Shown here: one piece after another, positions 54,429-61,708 of the stretch
Position numbering within the stretch: the first letter of the stretch is position 1
Layout of the letters: the number at the start of each line of letters is the position of its first letter
The notes under the pieces: generated by a model
Databases searched by the model: none
What the model was told of the DNA's origin: nothing
What the model saw: the letters and a program-made list of their open reading frames with translations, nothing else
Source of the DNA: JBBAAW01 sp041658075
Lineage (GTDB): Bacteria > Patescibacteriota > WWE3 > UBA101185 > UBA10185
Length of the DNA: 61,708 bases
Direction: 5' to 3'
NCBI GenBank assembly: GCA_041658075.1
Contig: JBBAAW010000003.1
Location: 1 to 61,708, forward strand
Translations under genes and position numbers: made by a program

Positions 54429-56267
54429 ATGAAAGATCAGTACGACCATAAAAAGGTGAGTCTAAACGAGTTTTGGGACATCTCCAAGTGGATTTTTGTT
54501 TATTTGATCACTATGAACAGAAAGCTGACTTTGGGTTTTTTAATCTCGGCTTTGCTGGACGCTTTGTGGGGAATTGCCAACGCTTATGTACTTTCCGGGA
54601 TATTAAACAAGGTTATAGACTTGGCGCAAAAAGGTGGAACGCAGTTAAACGATCTGTACCCTTACTTTGGAGTTCTCCTAGGGTTAAATTTAGTTTTTAC
54701 TGGCTTTAGTTTTATTAGAATGTATTGCCGCCGAGGTCTAGACATTGTCACCTCGTCGGAGGTTTGGCGTAGCTACTATAAAAGATTAGAGTTTTTGGGT
54801 ATTCAGATTTTAGAGGGTCCTGAAATGAACAACAAGCTCCAACGAGCGCAAGACGGCATTAACAATATTTCGGATTATTTTCAACAGACAGTTGAGTTTT
54901 TAAAAAGTCTTTTTACTTTAATAATTTCTATTATAATTGTTGTTAAAATAGCGCCCTTAGTTATGCTTGTAATGTTTATCCTTTCCATACCGAGGTTTTT
55001 AGTGGACAGAAGGTTTAGATCTCTTGTTTGGTCGTGGGGCTATACAAATACGGAAGGTAGGAGGAAGGCCAGTTCCAATGCCAACATTCTTTCTAATTCG
55101 GTAAATCTTTTGGAGATCTCTGTGATAAAGGCACAGGGCTTTTTGGACAATAAATTTAGGACTTTTTATGATTTTTTTAATTCCAAGGCGTTAAAGATTC
55201 GTAAGTCGTGGTTATCCTCGTCTTTTATCTTTTCTGTAGTAGCCGACACCGCGTCGTATTTTGGCTACCTTTATCTTTTTGCTAAATACCTTGCTAAAGC
55301 GATAAACATTGGTCAGGTTTTCTTTTACATCAGGATGATTGATATGTTTCAGCGCTCTTTAACACAAACATTCGATTGGATGAACAATCTTTTTGAGTTC
55401 TCCATTCGTTTTAGGGAGCTGTATATGGTTTTTGTTACCAAACCTGCTTTTGAAGACGGGCATGTTGTTTTGCCAAAACTATTCAAGGGGCCGGAAATCG
55501 AGGTTAAAGATATGTCGTTTAAATATCCCAATTCGGAAAAATTGATCTTCAATAATCTGTCGTTAAAAATAAGAAGTGGTGAAAAGATTGCCATTGTAGG
55601 ACATAATGGTGCAGGGAAAACAACACTCGTAAAACTACTATGTCGTATATATTTGCCAATATCCGGGGAAATCTTGGTAAACGACGCTAAACTGATAGAT
55701 GTAAAGATAGAGTCGTGGTACCAAAACATGGGGGTGCTTTTTCAGGAATTTAATAGCTATCCGCATCTAACAGTTCAAGAGAATATTGCTATAGGCAATC
55801 CCAACGAACCTGTTGATGGTGTTGCTGTTCGGCTAGCAGCCCAAGGCGCAGACGCCATGGAATTTATTGAAGAATTTCCCAATAAGTTTGATCAAATTCT
55901 AAGTGAAAAATTTAAGGGCGGTATTCGCCCGTCTACCGGTCAGTGGCAAAAGTTAGCAATCGCTCGCTTTTTCTACAGAAACGCCCCCTTAGTAATTTTT
56001 GATGAGCCTACCGCATCTATTGACGCGGTGTCGGAATACAATATTTTTAATAAAATTTACGACTTTTTTAAGGAGAAAACCGTGATTATAATTTCCCATA
56101 GATTTTCCACAGTACGAAATGCTGATAGAATTATCGTTTTAGATCACGGGGAGATTATAGAGCAGGGCACGCACAACTTTCTAATGGGTAATAACGGTTA
56201 TTACGCCAAGGCCTTTAACTTGCAGGCCAAAGGTTATAACACTAATGGATTTGGCGAAGACTATTGA
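54429..56267 (+). CDS. ABC transporter, fused permease and ATPase
   Basis: The 612-residue half-transporter has a membrane domain (about 20-330, six helices) and an ATPase domain (about 355-600). The latter shows Walker A GHNGAGKTT, Q-loop LFQEFNSYP, a signature RPSTGQWQK (normal LSGGQ is altered at the first two positions), Walker B LVIFDEPTASID and switch His ISHR. Similar proteins export lipids, peptides or polysaccharide precursors. It probably works as a homodimer. The substrate cannot be read from the sequence. Confidence 0.92.
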   Translation: MKDQYDHKKVSLNEFWDISKWIFVYLITMNRKLTLGFLISALLDALWGIANAYVLSGILNKVIDLAQKGGTQLNDLYPYFGVLLGLNLVFTGFSFIRMYCRRGLDIVTSSEVWRSYYKRLEFLGIQILEGPEMNNKLQRAQDGINNISDYFQQTVEFLKSLFTLIISIIIVVKIAPLVMLVMFILSIPRFLVDRRFRSLVWSWGYTNTEGRRKASSNANILSNSVNLLEISVIKAQGFLDNKFRTFYDFFNSKALKIRKSWLSSSFIFSVVADTASYFGYLYLFAKYLAKAINIGQVFFYIRMIDMFQRSLTQTFDWMNNLFEFSIRFRELYMVFVTKPAFEDGHVVLPKLFKGPEIEVKDMSFKYPNSEKLIFNNLSLKIRSGEKIAIVGHNGAGKTTLVKLLCRIYLPISGEILVNDAKLIDVKIESWYQNMGVLFQEFNSYPHLTVQENIAIGNPNEPVDGVAVRLAAQGADAMEFIEEFPNKFDQILSEKFKGGIRPSTGQWQKLAIARFFYRNAPLVIFDEPTASIDAVSEYNIFNKIYDFFKEKTVIIISHRFSTVRNADRIIVLDHGEIIEQGTHNFLMGNNGYYAKAFNLQAKGYNTNGFGEDY

Positions 56268-56300
56268 AATCTGCCGCCGATTATGCTAAAATCCCGCGCT

Positions 56301-56663
56301 ATGATGTCAAATGGACCATTTACTGTTAAAGAAATGTCCAAGATGTTGGGGAAATCCGACAAGACAGTATATAGAATGTTGGAGTTAGGAAAACTCAAAG
56401 GTTATAAAGAGTTGGACACATGGCAGATATTTTTACCAAGCCACGATAACAATATACTTAATATATTGGACACGTACAACCCACACCATACGCATGTCCA
56501 AGATACAAGTCCTCACACAATAGACAATAGGGTTTCATATAATGGACAGGCGATTAGCCAATCCAGACATTTTGTTAAAGGTTTATTTGTAGGTTTGGTT
56601 TTAGCAATATCACTTGCGTATTTGTTAATAATACTGGGGATCTTAAATATTAGGTGGAATTAG
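56301..56663 (+). CDS. Helix-turn-helix protein with C-terminal membrane anchor
   Basis: The 120-residue protein has an excisionase/MerR-like HTH (FTVKEMSKMLGKSDKTVYRML, split; GKLKGYKELDTWQIF) in residues 1-55, a His/Asn-rich linker, and one membrane helix (about 96-116). The membrane location suggests a tethered DNA-binding protein. TAAAAT ends 8 nt before ATG 56301; an in-frame ATG at 56283 precedes it and is unlikely. Confidence 0.72.
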   Translation: MMSNGPFTVKEMSKMLGKSDKTVYRMLELGKLKGYKELDTWQIFLPSHDNNILNILDTYNPHHTHVQDTSPHTIDNRVSYNGQAISQSRHFVKGLFVGLVLAISLAYLLIILGILNIRWN

Positions 56664-56697
56664 TTAATCTTTGCTATTATACCTATGTCAATTTCTA

Positions 56698-56772
56698 GCC
56701 CCCGTAGTTCAACGGACAGAATAGGCCCGTCCTAAGGGTTAGATGGGGGTTCAATTCCCTCCGGGGGCACCA
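56698..56772 (+). tRNA. tRNA-Arg(CCT)
   Basis: 75 nt, acceptor GCCCCCG/CGGGGGC, anticodon loop GTCCTAA (CCT), T-arm GGGGGTTCAATTCCCTC, encoded CCA. Confidence 0.95.
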
Positions 56773-56793
56773 CTTTGAAAATGAGGAGAATAA

Positions 56794-56870
56794 CGGGGAC
56801 TGGCGCAATTGGCTAGCGCGCTGCTTTCGGGTAGCAGAGGTTCGCGGTTCAAGTCCGCGGTCCCCGACCA
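56794..56870 (+). tRNA. tRNA-Pro(CGG)
   Basis: 77 nt, acceptor CGGGGAC/GTCCCCG, anticodon stem CTGCT/AGCAG with loop TTCGGGT (CGG), T-arm GCGGTTCAAGTCCGC, encoded CCA. Confidence 0.96.
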
Positions 56871-56888
56871 AATGTAGATCAAGAAAAT

Positions 56889-57482
56889 TTAACCCTCAAT
56901 TTCAAAAGGCTTTTTGTGCCGTTCTAACATTTGCTTTATAAAGTCCAAATGATCTTCAACCTTCATGGTTTTGGCAAAAAATTCTTTAACCACGTCCTCA
57001 ATTACCGCTAAGGATTTTTGGTCCATCTCCTTGAGTCGCTTTTCCTTGTATGACTTTAGATCTGCCTCTACCGACAGATATTCGTTAGCAATTTTGTCGC
57101 GCAACTCCTGTTCCGTCCGTAGCGCGTCTTTATGCAGTTCGACTTTAAATTCCTCCGCTTCTTTTAATACATCGTCCTTAAACTCCGTGGCAGCGGCTTT
57201 TAATTGTTTCTGCACAAATTCTTTTGACTCGTCAACCGCCAAATCCGTTTCTTTTATCATTCTTTTGGCGCGTTCGTTGGACTCTTTAATGATGTTTAGT
57301 GACTTATTTTTTGCTTCTTCCAAAAGCACTAAAGCGCTTCTGTAAGCTTGATCGCGGACATTTTGGTCGTCTTTCTTTTTTCTGTCGTACATTGATGCCA
57401 AAGCCACAAGAAGAAAGCCAAAGAAGGCAAAAATTGTGAGCAGAATTAAAAGAAGGGCAATTATTGGCAGGTTAGAGTTCAT
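56889..57482 (-). CDS. ATP synthase subunit b-like coiled-coil membrane protein
   Basis: The 197-residue protein has an N-terminal membrane helix (about 6-31) and then a long charged coiled coil (about 35-165, Ala/Glu/Lys/Asp-rich). It ends in KSLAVIEDVVKEFFAKTM, similar in place to the end of subunit b/b' where it meets delta. This layout fits F-ATPase subunit b, but coiled coils are easy to mistake. The gene lies 32 nt downstream of the c-like gene on the same strand; no other atp gene is in the window. Confidence 0.6.
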   Translation of the reverse strand: MNSNLPIIALLLILLTIFAFFGFLLVALASMYDRKKKDDQNVRDQAYRSALVLLEEAKNKSLNIIKESNERAKRMIKETDLAVDESKEFVQKQLKAAATEFKDDVLKEAEEFKVELHKDALRTEQELRDKIANEYLSVEADLKSYKEKRLKEMDQKSLAVIEDVVKEFFAKTMKVEDHLDFIKQMLERHKKPFEIEG

Positions 57483-57514
57483 GATGTTAATTTATCACAC
57501 GGAATGACGCTTGT

Positions 57515-58309
57515 CTAAAGCACCAGTATCAAGTAAGCCAGAGCCAGTCCAATTAGCATAACGCCAAAGGAAAGTATCATATTAAAGATCATGGCGGTTC
57601 TAATGCTACCTTGCGCCAGAGGGTTTCTGCCCATAGCTTCAATGCTCCGTCCCGAGCTTTTTCCAAAAGTGGAAAATCCTATGATAAATGTGGCAGCCAC
57701 AATTAACGCGGCTAAAATATATCTTAGCGACTCCACGGGGTTTAAGAGGGGAGACAGCGCTCCTGATCTTATGGCATCAAGCAGATTAGTTTTGACATTG
57801 TTATTTATGTAGGCGGTTTTGGGCTCAATAATGGACCAAACAAGCCCGGGTACATTTGGGTCGGCGGGATTATAGTCATCCAAAGCCTTACCAATAACAA
57901 AGCCTGTTTTGTCAGCTTTTTGACCTATCCCAGCAACACCGGATGATGTTATATAATCGCCCTTTTTAACGTCGCCATTTGAATTTGATACCAAAACCTG
58001 CGCTTCGCCTGCCTGCATAATGAGTCGACTTTTTGTATCTTCATTGTTGTCAACCAAACTTAGGGACGAGCTTTCCACCACCACGCCAAAAATTTCGGTG
58101 TCAAAGGGCTCTTTGGTTAGCGTAAATTCGCCGTTTTTATGGGCTACAATTTGACCAGGTTTTGCGTCCTCGTTTATTACCTGCAAACTAGTGGAGGTGC
58201 CTCTAGCCATTCCAGGCGTTTCCGCTAAGACTTTTTGATTGGGTAAAAAGATCGACAAGGAAAAGATAAGCAATGTCAATAATGTTAAAGTTGCTTTGAT
58301 TTTGGGCAC
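57515..58309 (-). CDS. Secreted-domain protein fused to an F-ATPase subunit c-like hairpin
   Basis: The protein (264 residues from GTG 58309) has a signal peptide (MPKIKATLTLL...VLAET) and an extracellular beta domain (about 35-175, GDYITSSGVAGIGQKADKTG split). The C-terminal two-helix hairpin (about 198-264) has a middle reading FGKSSGRSIEAMGRNPLAQG followed by SIRTAMIF. This resembles the polar loop (A/G-R-Q/N-P) of subunit c. The ion-binding carboxylate of the second helix is absent (ILSFGVMLIG). TATACT lies 6 nt before the GTG, so the in-frame ATG upstream is unlikely. A b-like gene follows. Confidence 0.6.
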   Translation of the reverse strand: MPKIKATLTLLTLLIFSLSIFLPNQKVLAETPGMARGTSTSLQVINEDAKPGQIVAHKNGEFTLTKEPFDTEIFGVVVESSSLSLVDNNEDTKSRLIMQAGEAQVLVSNSNGDVKKGDYITSSGVAGIGQKADKTGFVIGKALDDYNPADPNVPGLVWSIIEPKTAYINNNVKTNLLDAIRSGALSPLLNPVESLRYILAALIVAATFIIGFSTFGKSSGRSIEAMGRNPLAQGSIRTAMIFNMILSFGVMLIGLALAYLILVL

Positions 58310-58346
58310 AGTTTGAGTATACAATAGGTACAGCATCATTGCGAAT

Positions 58347-59033
58347 ATGAGTCTTACACATTTTAAAAAAAAGTTTTGGACTGTTTTCCCTAATACACTG
58401 ATTTTTTTGGGTGTTGGGTTGGTTTTATTAGCAGTAGTGCCTTATTTGCGCGACGAGATTTGGTACTTTTTAAAGCAAAAAAAGGGACAGGAATTTGTAC
58501 TTGGCGGAAGTGGCCAAAGGGATAGTGTGTTCGCACGATATTTATCATCTAAACCAATCTTAGTAGAGCCTGTTGATAGGCAGTTTGGTATCGTTATAGA
58601 AAAAATTGGGGTAAATGCACCCGTAGTGGCGGATGTAGCGGTGTCGGACGAAGTTGCTTATCGAGAATCTCTCAAGTACGGGGTGGCTCATGCATCAAGT
58701 TCCTCCTACCCATCAAAAGAACCGGGAAATGTTTATCTGTTTGCTCATTCGTCACTAAACTTTTGGGAACTAGGCAAGTATGCACAGGTTTTTAACTTGC
58801 TACGAAAGCTTGAAGCAGGGGATAGGGTGCATATTTTTTATGAGGAGAGCGATTTTGAATATCGCGTGGTAAATAAAGAAGTTTACAAAGGTTTTAACAC
58901 TTACGCTTTAACACGCCCGGTTATAGAGCCTCTGCTGACTATGCAAACTTGCGACCCTCCCGGGACCACACTAAACAGGTTAGTGGTTATTGCTAAGTTA
59001 GTGAATGTAAAAAGTAATCAACGTGTTATCTGA
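58347..59033 (+). CDS. Second sortase
   Basis: The 228-residue protein has an N-terminal membrane helix (about 15-33) and a sortase domain with IVIEKIGVNAPVV, catalytic His in YLFAHSS (near 132), Cys in TMQTCDPPG (near 201) and Arg in LNRLVV (near 211). The TC-DPPGTT surroundings are typical of class D/E-like sortases. It is divergent from the c-like gene, and its end overlaps the PEGA gene by 8 nt, tail-to-tail. No LPxTG substrate is directly beside it. Confidence 0.9.
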   Translation: MSLTHFKKKFWTVFPNTLIFLGVGLVLLAVVPYLRDEIWYFLKQKKGQEFVLGGSGQRDSVFARYLSSKPILVEPVDRQFGIVIEKIGVNAPVVADVAVSDEVAYRESLKYGVAHASSSSYPSKEPGNVYLFAHSSLNFWELGKYAQVFNLLRKLEAGDRVHIFYEESDFEYRVVNKEVYKGFNTYALTRPVIEPLLTMQTCDPPGTTLNRLVVIAKLVNVKSNQRVI

Positions 59034-60237
59034 TCCCAATAGTATAAAGATCGGTTTGACCGGAAGACTTAAAAGAGGTTGAAACCACCAACTTGTCGCC
59101 TCCCGGAGCTACAAACACCTTGTTGGAGTAAAGAGTATTATTATAGATTTCCGTTTTATTAGTGCCGTCAATCCTAATTATGTAAATGGTGCCCCGTTTG
59201 TTGGCGTCGACATCACCTTCTGTGAGAATTAGATGAAAACTATCCGAATACCAGCTTATTTGAGGTTGCGGGTCGGTTGTGTTAGTGGTAAAAACTACTG
59301 CATCGATTTGCTCGCCCACCGGCAAGGGTTTTTCCGAATTGTAGACTCGGTATTCAATTTGATTCCCGTTTAGCTTTTTATAGAGAAACTTTTTTTCATC
59401 CGGTGCCCAAATAGAGTCTTTGGACACTGCTTGTTCCTGAAGTTCCTGCGGGATATCCAGTTTTTCTATAAAGGCTTTGCGTTTTTCCAATATGTCGGTG
59501 TCCCAGCCCGTTCTTACAACTTCGACCTGTGTTTCTAGCAAGATGTTTTGCACGGTTTTATCGACCAGATTAAAAAGCTGATATTTCTTGTTGTTCAGTT
59601 GAATTAGTAGAGTTTTTTCATCCGGCGACCATTCAAGCGATTTACTCTGTGAGTACTTAATTAATGATGTATCTTTTAGTACAACGCTGGGAGTTGATTT
59701 AAAAAGGCTAAGGGTACCTTCGGACAAAGAAACTACCCAAATCCCTGGGGTTTCCGCATCATCAGAAAGAAAAGTAAGTTTGGTTAAAGTGGGAGAGATA
59801 GTAGGATTTTTTGCTCCTGTATTGGTTAAGGGCTCTAGCCTGGGGGTTTGGGAAATTAAGACAGCAGTAATGTCAGTGGCAAGTTCGGGAAATACCTCAA
59901 TTTCTTTGGTCCATACGGCGAATCCGTTTTTTACTACCTTTAATAGGTGTTTTCCCGGTTCCACGCCGGGTATAGTGTTATTAGTTGCAGTGGCTAGGAC
60001 TCCATTTATATAGACATTGGCACCCTGCGGAATGGATTTTACGCTTACCATGCCAGTGGACCTTATTTGAACAATGCTGGTGTCCTTGTCTTTTTTGAGT
60101 CGGTATCCTCCAGCATACAAGAAAATGGCTGTGGTGAGAGCTAACAGGCATACGGCTGTAACCGCCATTTGAAAAATTTCTTTGCTGGGTTTAGGTATTT
60201 TTATTGATTTTACATTTGCTATGAACTGGTCTGTCAT
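59026..60237 (-). CDS. PEGA-domain and beta-propeller-like membrane protein
   Basis: The 403-residue protein has a cytoplasmic N-terminus, one membrane helix (about 24-44), then a PEGA domain (about 60-130, VSVKSIPQGANVYINGVL and PGKHLLKVVKNGF). The rest is a region with WD40/TolB-like blades (PTISPTLTKLTFLSDD, LEWSPDEKTLLIQ, WAPDEKKFLYKK). Such proteins are usually surface-exposed structural or binding proteins. No regulatory signal was identified. Confidence 0.82.
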   Translation of the reverse strand: MTDQFIANVKSIKIPKPSKEIFQMAVTAVCLLALTTAIFLYAGGYRLKKDKDTSIVQIRSTGMVSVKSIPQGANVYINGVLATATNNTIPGVEPGKHLLKVVKNGFAVWTKEIEVFPELATDITAVLISQTPRLEPLTNTGAKNPTISPTLTKLTFLSDDAETPGIWVVSLSEGTLSLFKSTPSVVLKDTSLIKYSQSKSLEWSPDEKTLLIQLNNKKYQLFNLVDKTVQNILLETQVEVVRTGWDTDILEKRKAFIEKLDIPQELQEQAVSKDSIWAPDEKKFLYKKLNGNQIEYRVYNSEKPLPVGEQIDAVVFTTNTTDPQPQISWYSDSFHLILTEGDVDANKRGTIYIIRIDGTNKTEIYNNTLYSNKVFVAPGGDKLVVSTSFKSSGQTDLYTIGIR

Positions 60238-60277
60238 CTAAGAGATTATACATCAAAAAGAGGTATATAATTGACAC

Positions 60278-61366
60278 ATGCTTATCGGAGTAGATTGTTC
60301 CCATCTTACAGAGGAAGGTCGGACCGGAACGGAAAATTATTTGTACAGTGTGCTTAAAAATCTTGCGGTTACAGATGCAGAAAATGAGTACCTTTTATAT
60401 TTTAGAGTTGAGCCCTCCAAATTATTTTGGGATGATATTTGCGGACAAAAGAGAAAATGGAGGTATAAGGTAATTGACTCCAAGGTTTCCTGGGTACAAG
60501 TTGGCTTAGCTAGAGCGACATTTTTGGACAAGCCAGATAGACTTTTATGTACTTGGCATACCCTGCCGATTCTTCACCGTCGACAAACAAAAATAATCTC
60601 TGTTATTCATGATTTTTCATGCAGTGTAATGAGAAGTTACCCGCTTTACGCTAGTTTGTTACTCTCTTACAGGCTGATTGGAGTTTCTGAATATACCTAT
60701 AAGGGGATATTGACACGCGTTCCCTGGAGAAGGGAGAGCGTGTATAAACAGCATGAAGGGGTAGATTTGTCGAAGTATAAAAAAACTGACGCCGAGGGCA
60801 TTAATGCAACTAAAAAAAAGTATTTGCTGGATAGACCCTATTTTCTTTCCGTGGGAACTTTAAACAAAAGGAAAAATTTGGAAAACATGATTACAGCATT
60901 TTCATTGTTGCTAGAGGAGAGTCAGAATCGAGATATCGATTATGTAATAGTAGGAAAATGTATTAAAGGTTACGAATCTATCTACGATTTTGTGAAGAAA
61001 GTTAGATTTGGAGGTAGAATAAAGTTTCTTGGCCGTTTGAATGACGATGATGTTGTTAACTTATACTCAGGTGCTTTATCGTTACTGTATATTTCTAAAG
61101 ATGAGGGTTTTGGTTTGCCCGTTTTAGAGGCTATGGCGTGCGGATGTAATGTTGTAACATCCAGTATTGCGCCTATGAAAGAGGTGGGTGGAAACACCGT
61201 CATTTTTGCCGACCCAAATAATGTCGAGTCAATAAAAAAAGCCCTTTATTATGTTATTAATCCAAAGAATAAAATGAGTCTTACGGATAAAAAGCTGGCG
61301 GGTTTGGCAAGAGCAAAAACATTTAGTTGGAAGAACTGCGCAAATTTCTTGAAGAATATTTATTAA
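60278..61366 (+). CDS. Family 4 glycosyltransferase
   Basis: The 362-residue GT-B enzyme has the N-terminal GVDCSHLTEEGRTGTENYLY, the hinge EGVDLSKYKK, then YFLSVGTLNKRKNLENMITAF and DEGFGLPVLEAMACG with the E-x7-E donor motif. It transfers sugars to a polysaccharide precursor. ATG 60278 is 6 nt after TATAAT, a leaderless start. It forms its own unit. Confidence 0.9.
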   Translation: MLIGVDCSHLTEEGRTGTENYLYSVLKNLAVTDAENEYLLYFRVEPSKLFWDDICGQKRKWRYKVIDSKVSWVQVGLARATFLDKPDRLLCTWHTLPILHRRQTKIISVIHDFSCSVMRSYPLYASLLLSYRLIGVSEYTYKGILTRVPWRRESVYKQHEGVDLSKYKKTDAEGINATKKKYLLDRPYFLSVGTLNKRKNLENMITAFSLLLEESQNRDIDYVIVGKCIKGYESIYDFVKKVRFGGRIKFLGRLNDDDVVNLYSGALSLLYISKDEGFGLPVLEAMACGCNVVTSSIAPMKEVGGNTVIFADPNNVESIKKALYYVINPKNKMSLTDKKLAGLARAKTFSWKNCANFLKNIY

Positions 61367-61431
61367 ATCTTCTCACTTTCATATTCTGTCATATTGACAG
61401 GATATTTTTATCATGTAAAGTGTATTAAGTT

Positions 61432-61708
61432 ATGCAAGAAACAGCTTTTAACGAAAAACTATACACTTCAACAGAGGTCGCCCAAATACTAGGAGTTAGT
61501 TTAAGAAGCATTTACAGGTATTTAGATGAAAACAAAATTCAAGCCGCAGTAAAAACAGCCACAGGGAGACATAGATTCACTAAAGAAAATATAAATGACT
61601 TTCTTCATCCATCGGTTCAGAGGCCGGTTCAGCCTGTTGAGGTTAAGGAACCCTCTTACCATGAAATAAGTAAACAGGTTGAGCATAAGTATGACAAAGA
61701 AGAAGAGA
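61432..61708 (+). CDS. Helix-turn-helix DNA-binding protein, truncated by the window end
   Basis: A reading frame open to the last base. The first 60 residues are an excisionase/MerR-like HTH (YTSTEVAQILGVSLRSIYRY, then a GRHRFTKENINDFL wing). A charged Pro/Val/Glu segment follows. Promoter: TTGACA (61394-61399), 16 nt, TAAAGT. It resembles the HTH of the gene at 56301, but the C-terminus is outside the window. Confidence 0.75.
   Translation, partial: MQETAFNEKLYTSTEVAQILGVSLRSIYRYLDENKIQAAVKTATGRHRFTKENINDFLHPSVQRPVQPVEVKEPSYHEISKQVEHKYDKEEE

Overview
The window looks like a chromosomal segment of a Candidate Phyla Radiation (Patescibacteria) bacterium, plausibly of the Microgenomates/Katanobacteria (WWE3) side. 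This is inference: no 16S gene is present to place it. The reasons are a 23S gene with two group I introns and no linked 16S, many genes whose -10 box lies only 5-8 nt before the start codon (leaderless mRNAs), sortases with an LPKTG substrate, competence genes and many small membrane-anchored proteins. TGA is used as a stop, so this is not a Gracilibacteria/Absconditabacteria-type code.

Layout. 1-2.9 kb: a GC-rich secreted-protein gene, a PT-repeat surface protein and a small membrane protein. 2.9-8.2 kb: trpS, then tRNA-Ala(TGC)-23S-5S without 16S. 8.3-13.1 kb: rpsA-clpC-like-radA operon with translational overlaps. 13.3-17.7 kb: relA/spoT on minus, then an AAA/DUF4143 ATPase and an AbiEi/AbiEii pair. 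17.8-23.6 kb: an accessory island in which two GC-rich genes with long structured leaders bracket a divergent kinase gene and a PP2C-like phosphatase gene. 23.6-30.1 kb: membrane proteins and glycosyltransferases of envelope polysaccharide synthesis. 30.1-31.4 kb: a second AbiE pair with a perfect palindromic operator. 31.5-37.9 kb: LPKTG protein and sortase, rho, LysM/M23 peptidase, obg, a metzincin protease and tRNA-Ala(GGC). 38-44.6 kb: GNAT, O-antigen ligase/TPR protein, MerR-TM protein, dprA, comM and an ArsR regulator. 44.7-50.6 kb: cupin and leuS on minus, comEA and a split comEC. 50.6-61.7 kb: argS, metallophosphoesterase, ndk, four tRNAs, an ABC transporter, an HTH-TM protein, a pair resembling F-ATPase subunits b and c, a second sortase, a PEGA/propeller protein, a glycosyltransferase and a truncated HTH gene.

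How it works together. The core genes serve translation (rRNA, tRNAs, TrpRS, LeuRS, ArgRS, S1), proteostasis and stress (ClpC-like, RelA), and DNA uptake and repair (RadA, DprA, ComM, ComEA, ComEC). The accessory parts are about the cell surface (sortases, LPKTG protein, PT-linker proteins, glycosyltransferases, O-antigen ligase) and defence/stability (two AbiE modules). The most unusual material is the set of three GC-rich genes with matching leader architecture, the kinase/phosphatase pair between two of them, the secreted-domain fusion to a subunit c-like hairpin, and palindromic elements that have entered obg, the end of the metzincin gene and loops of the 23S rRNA.
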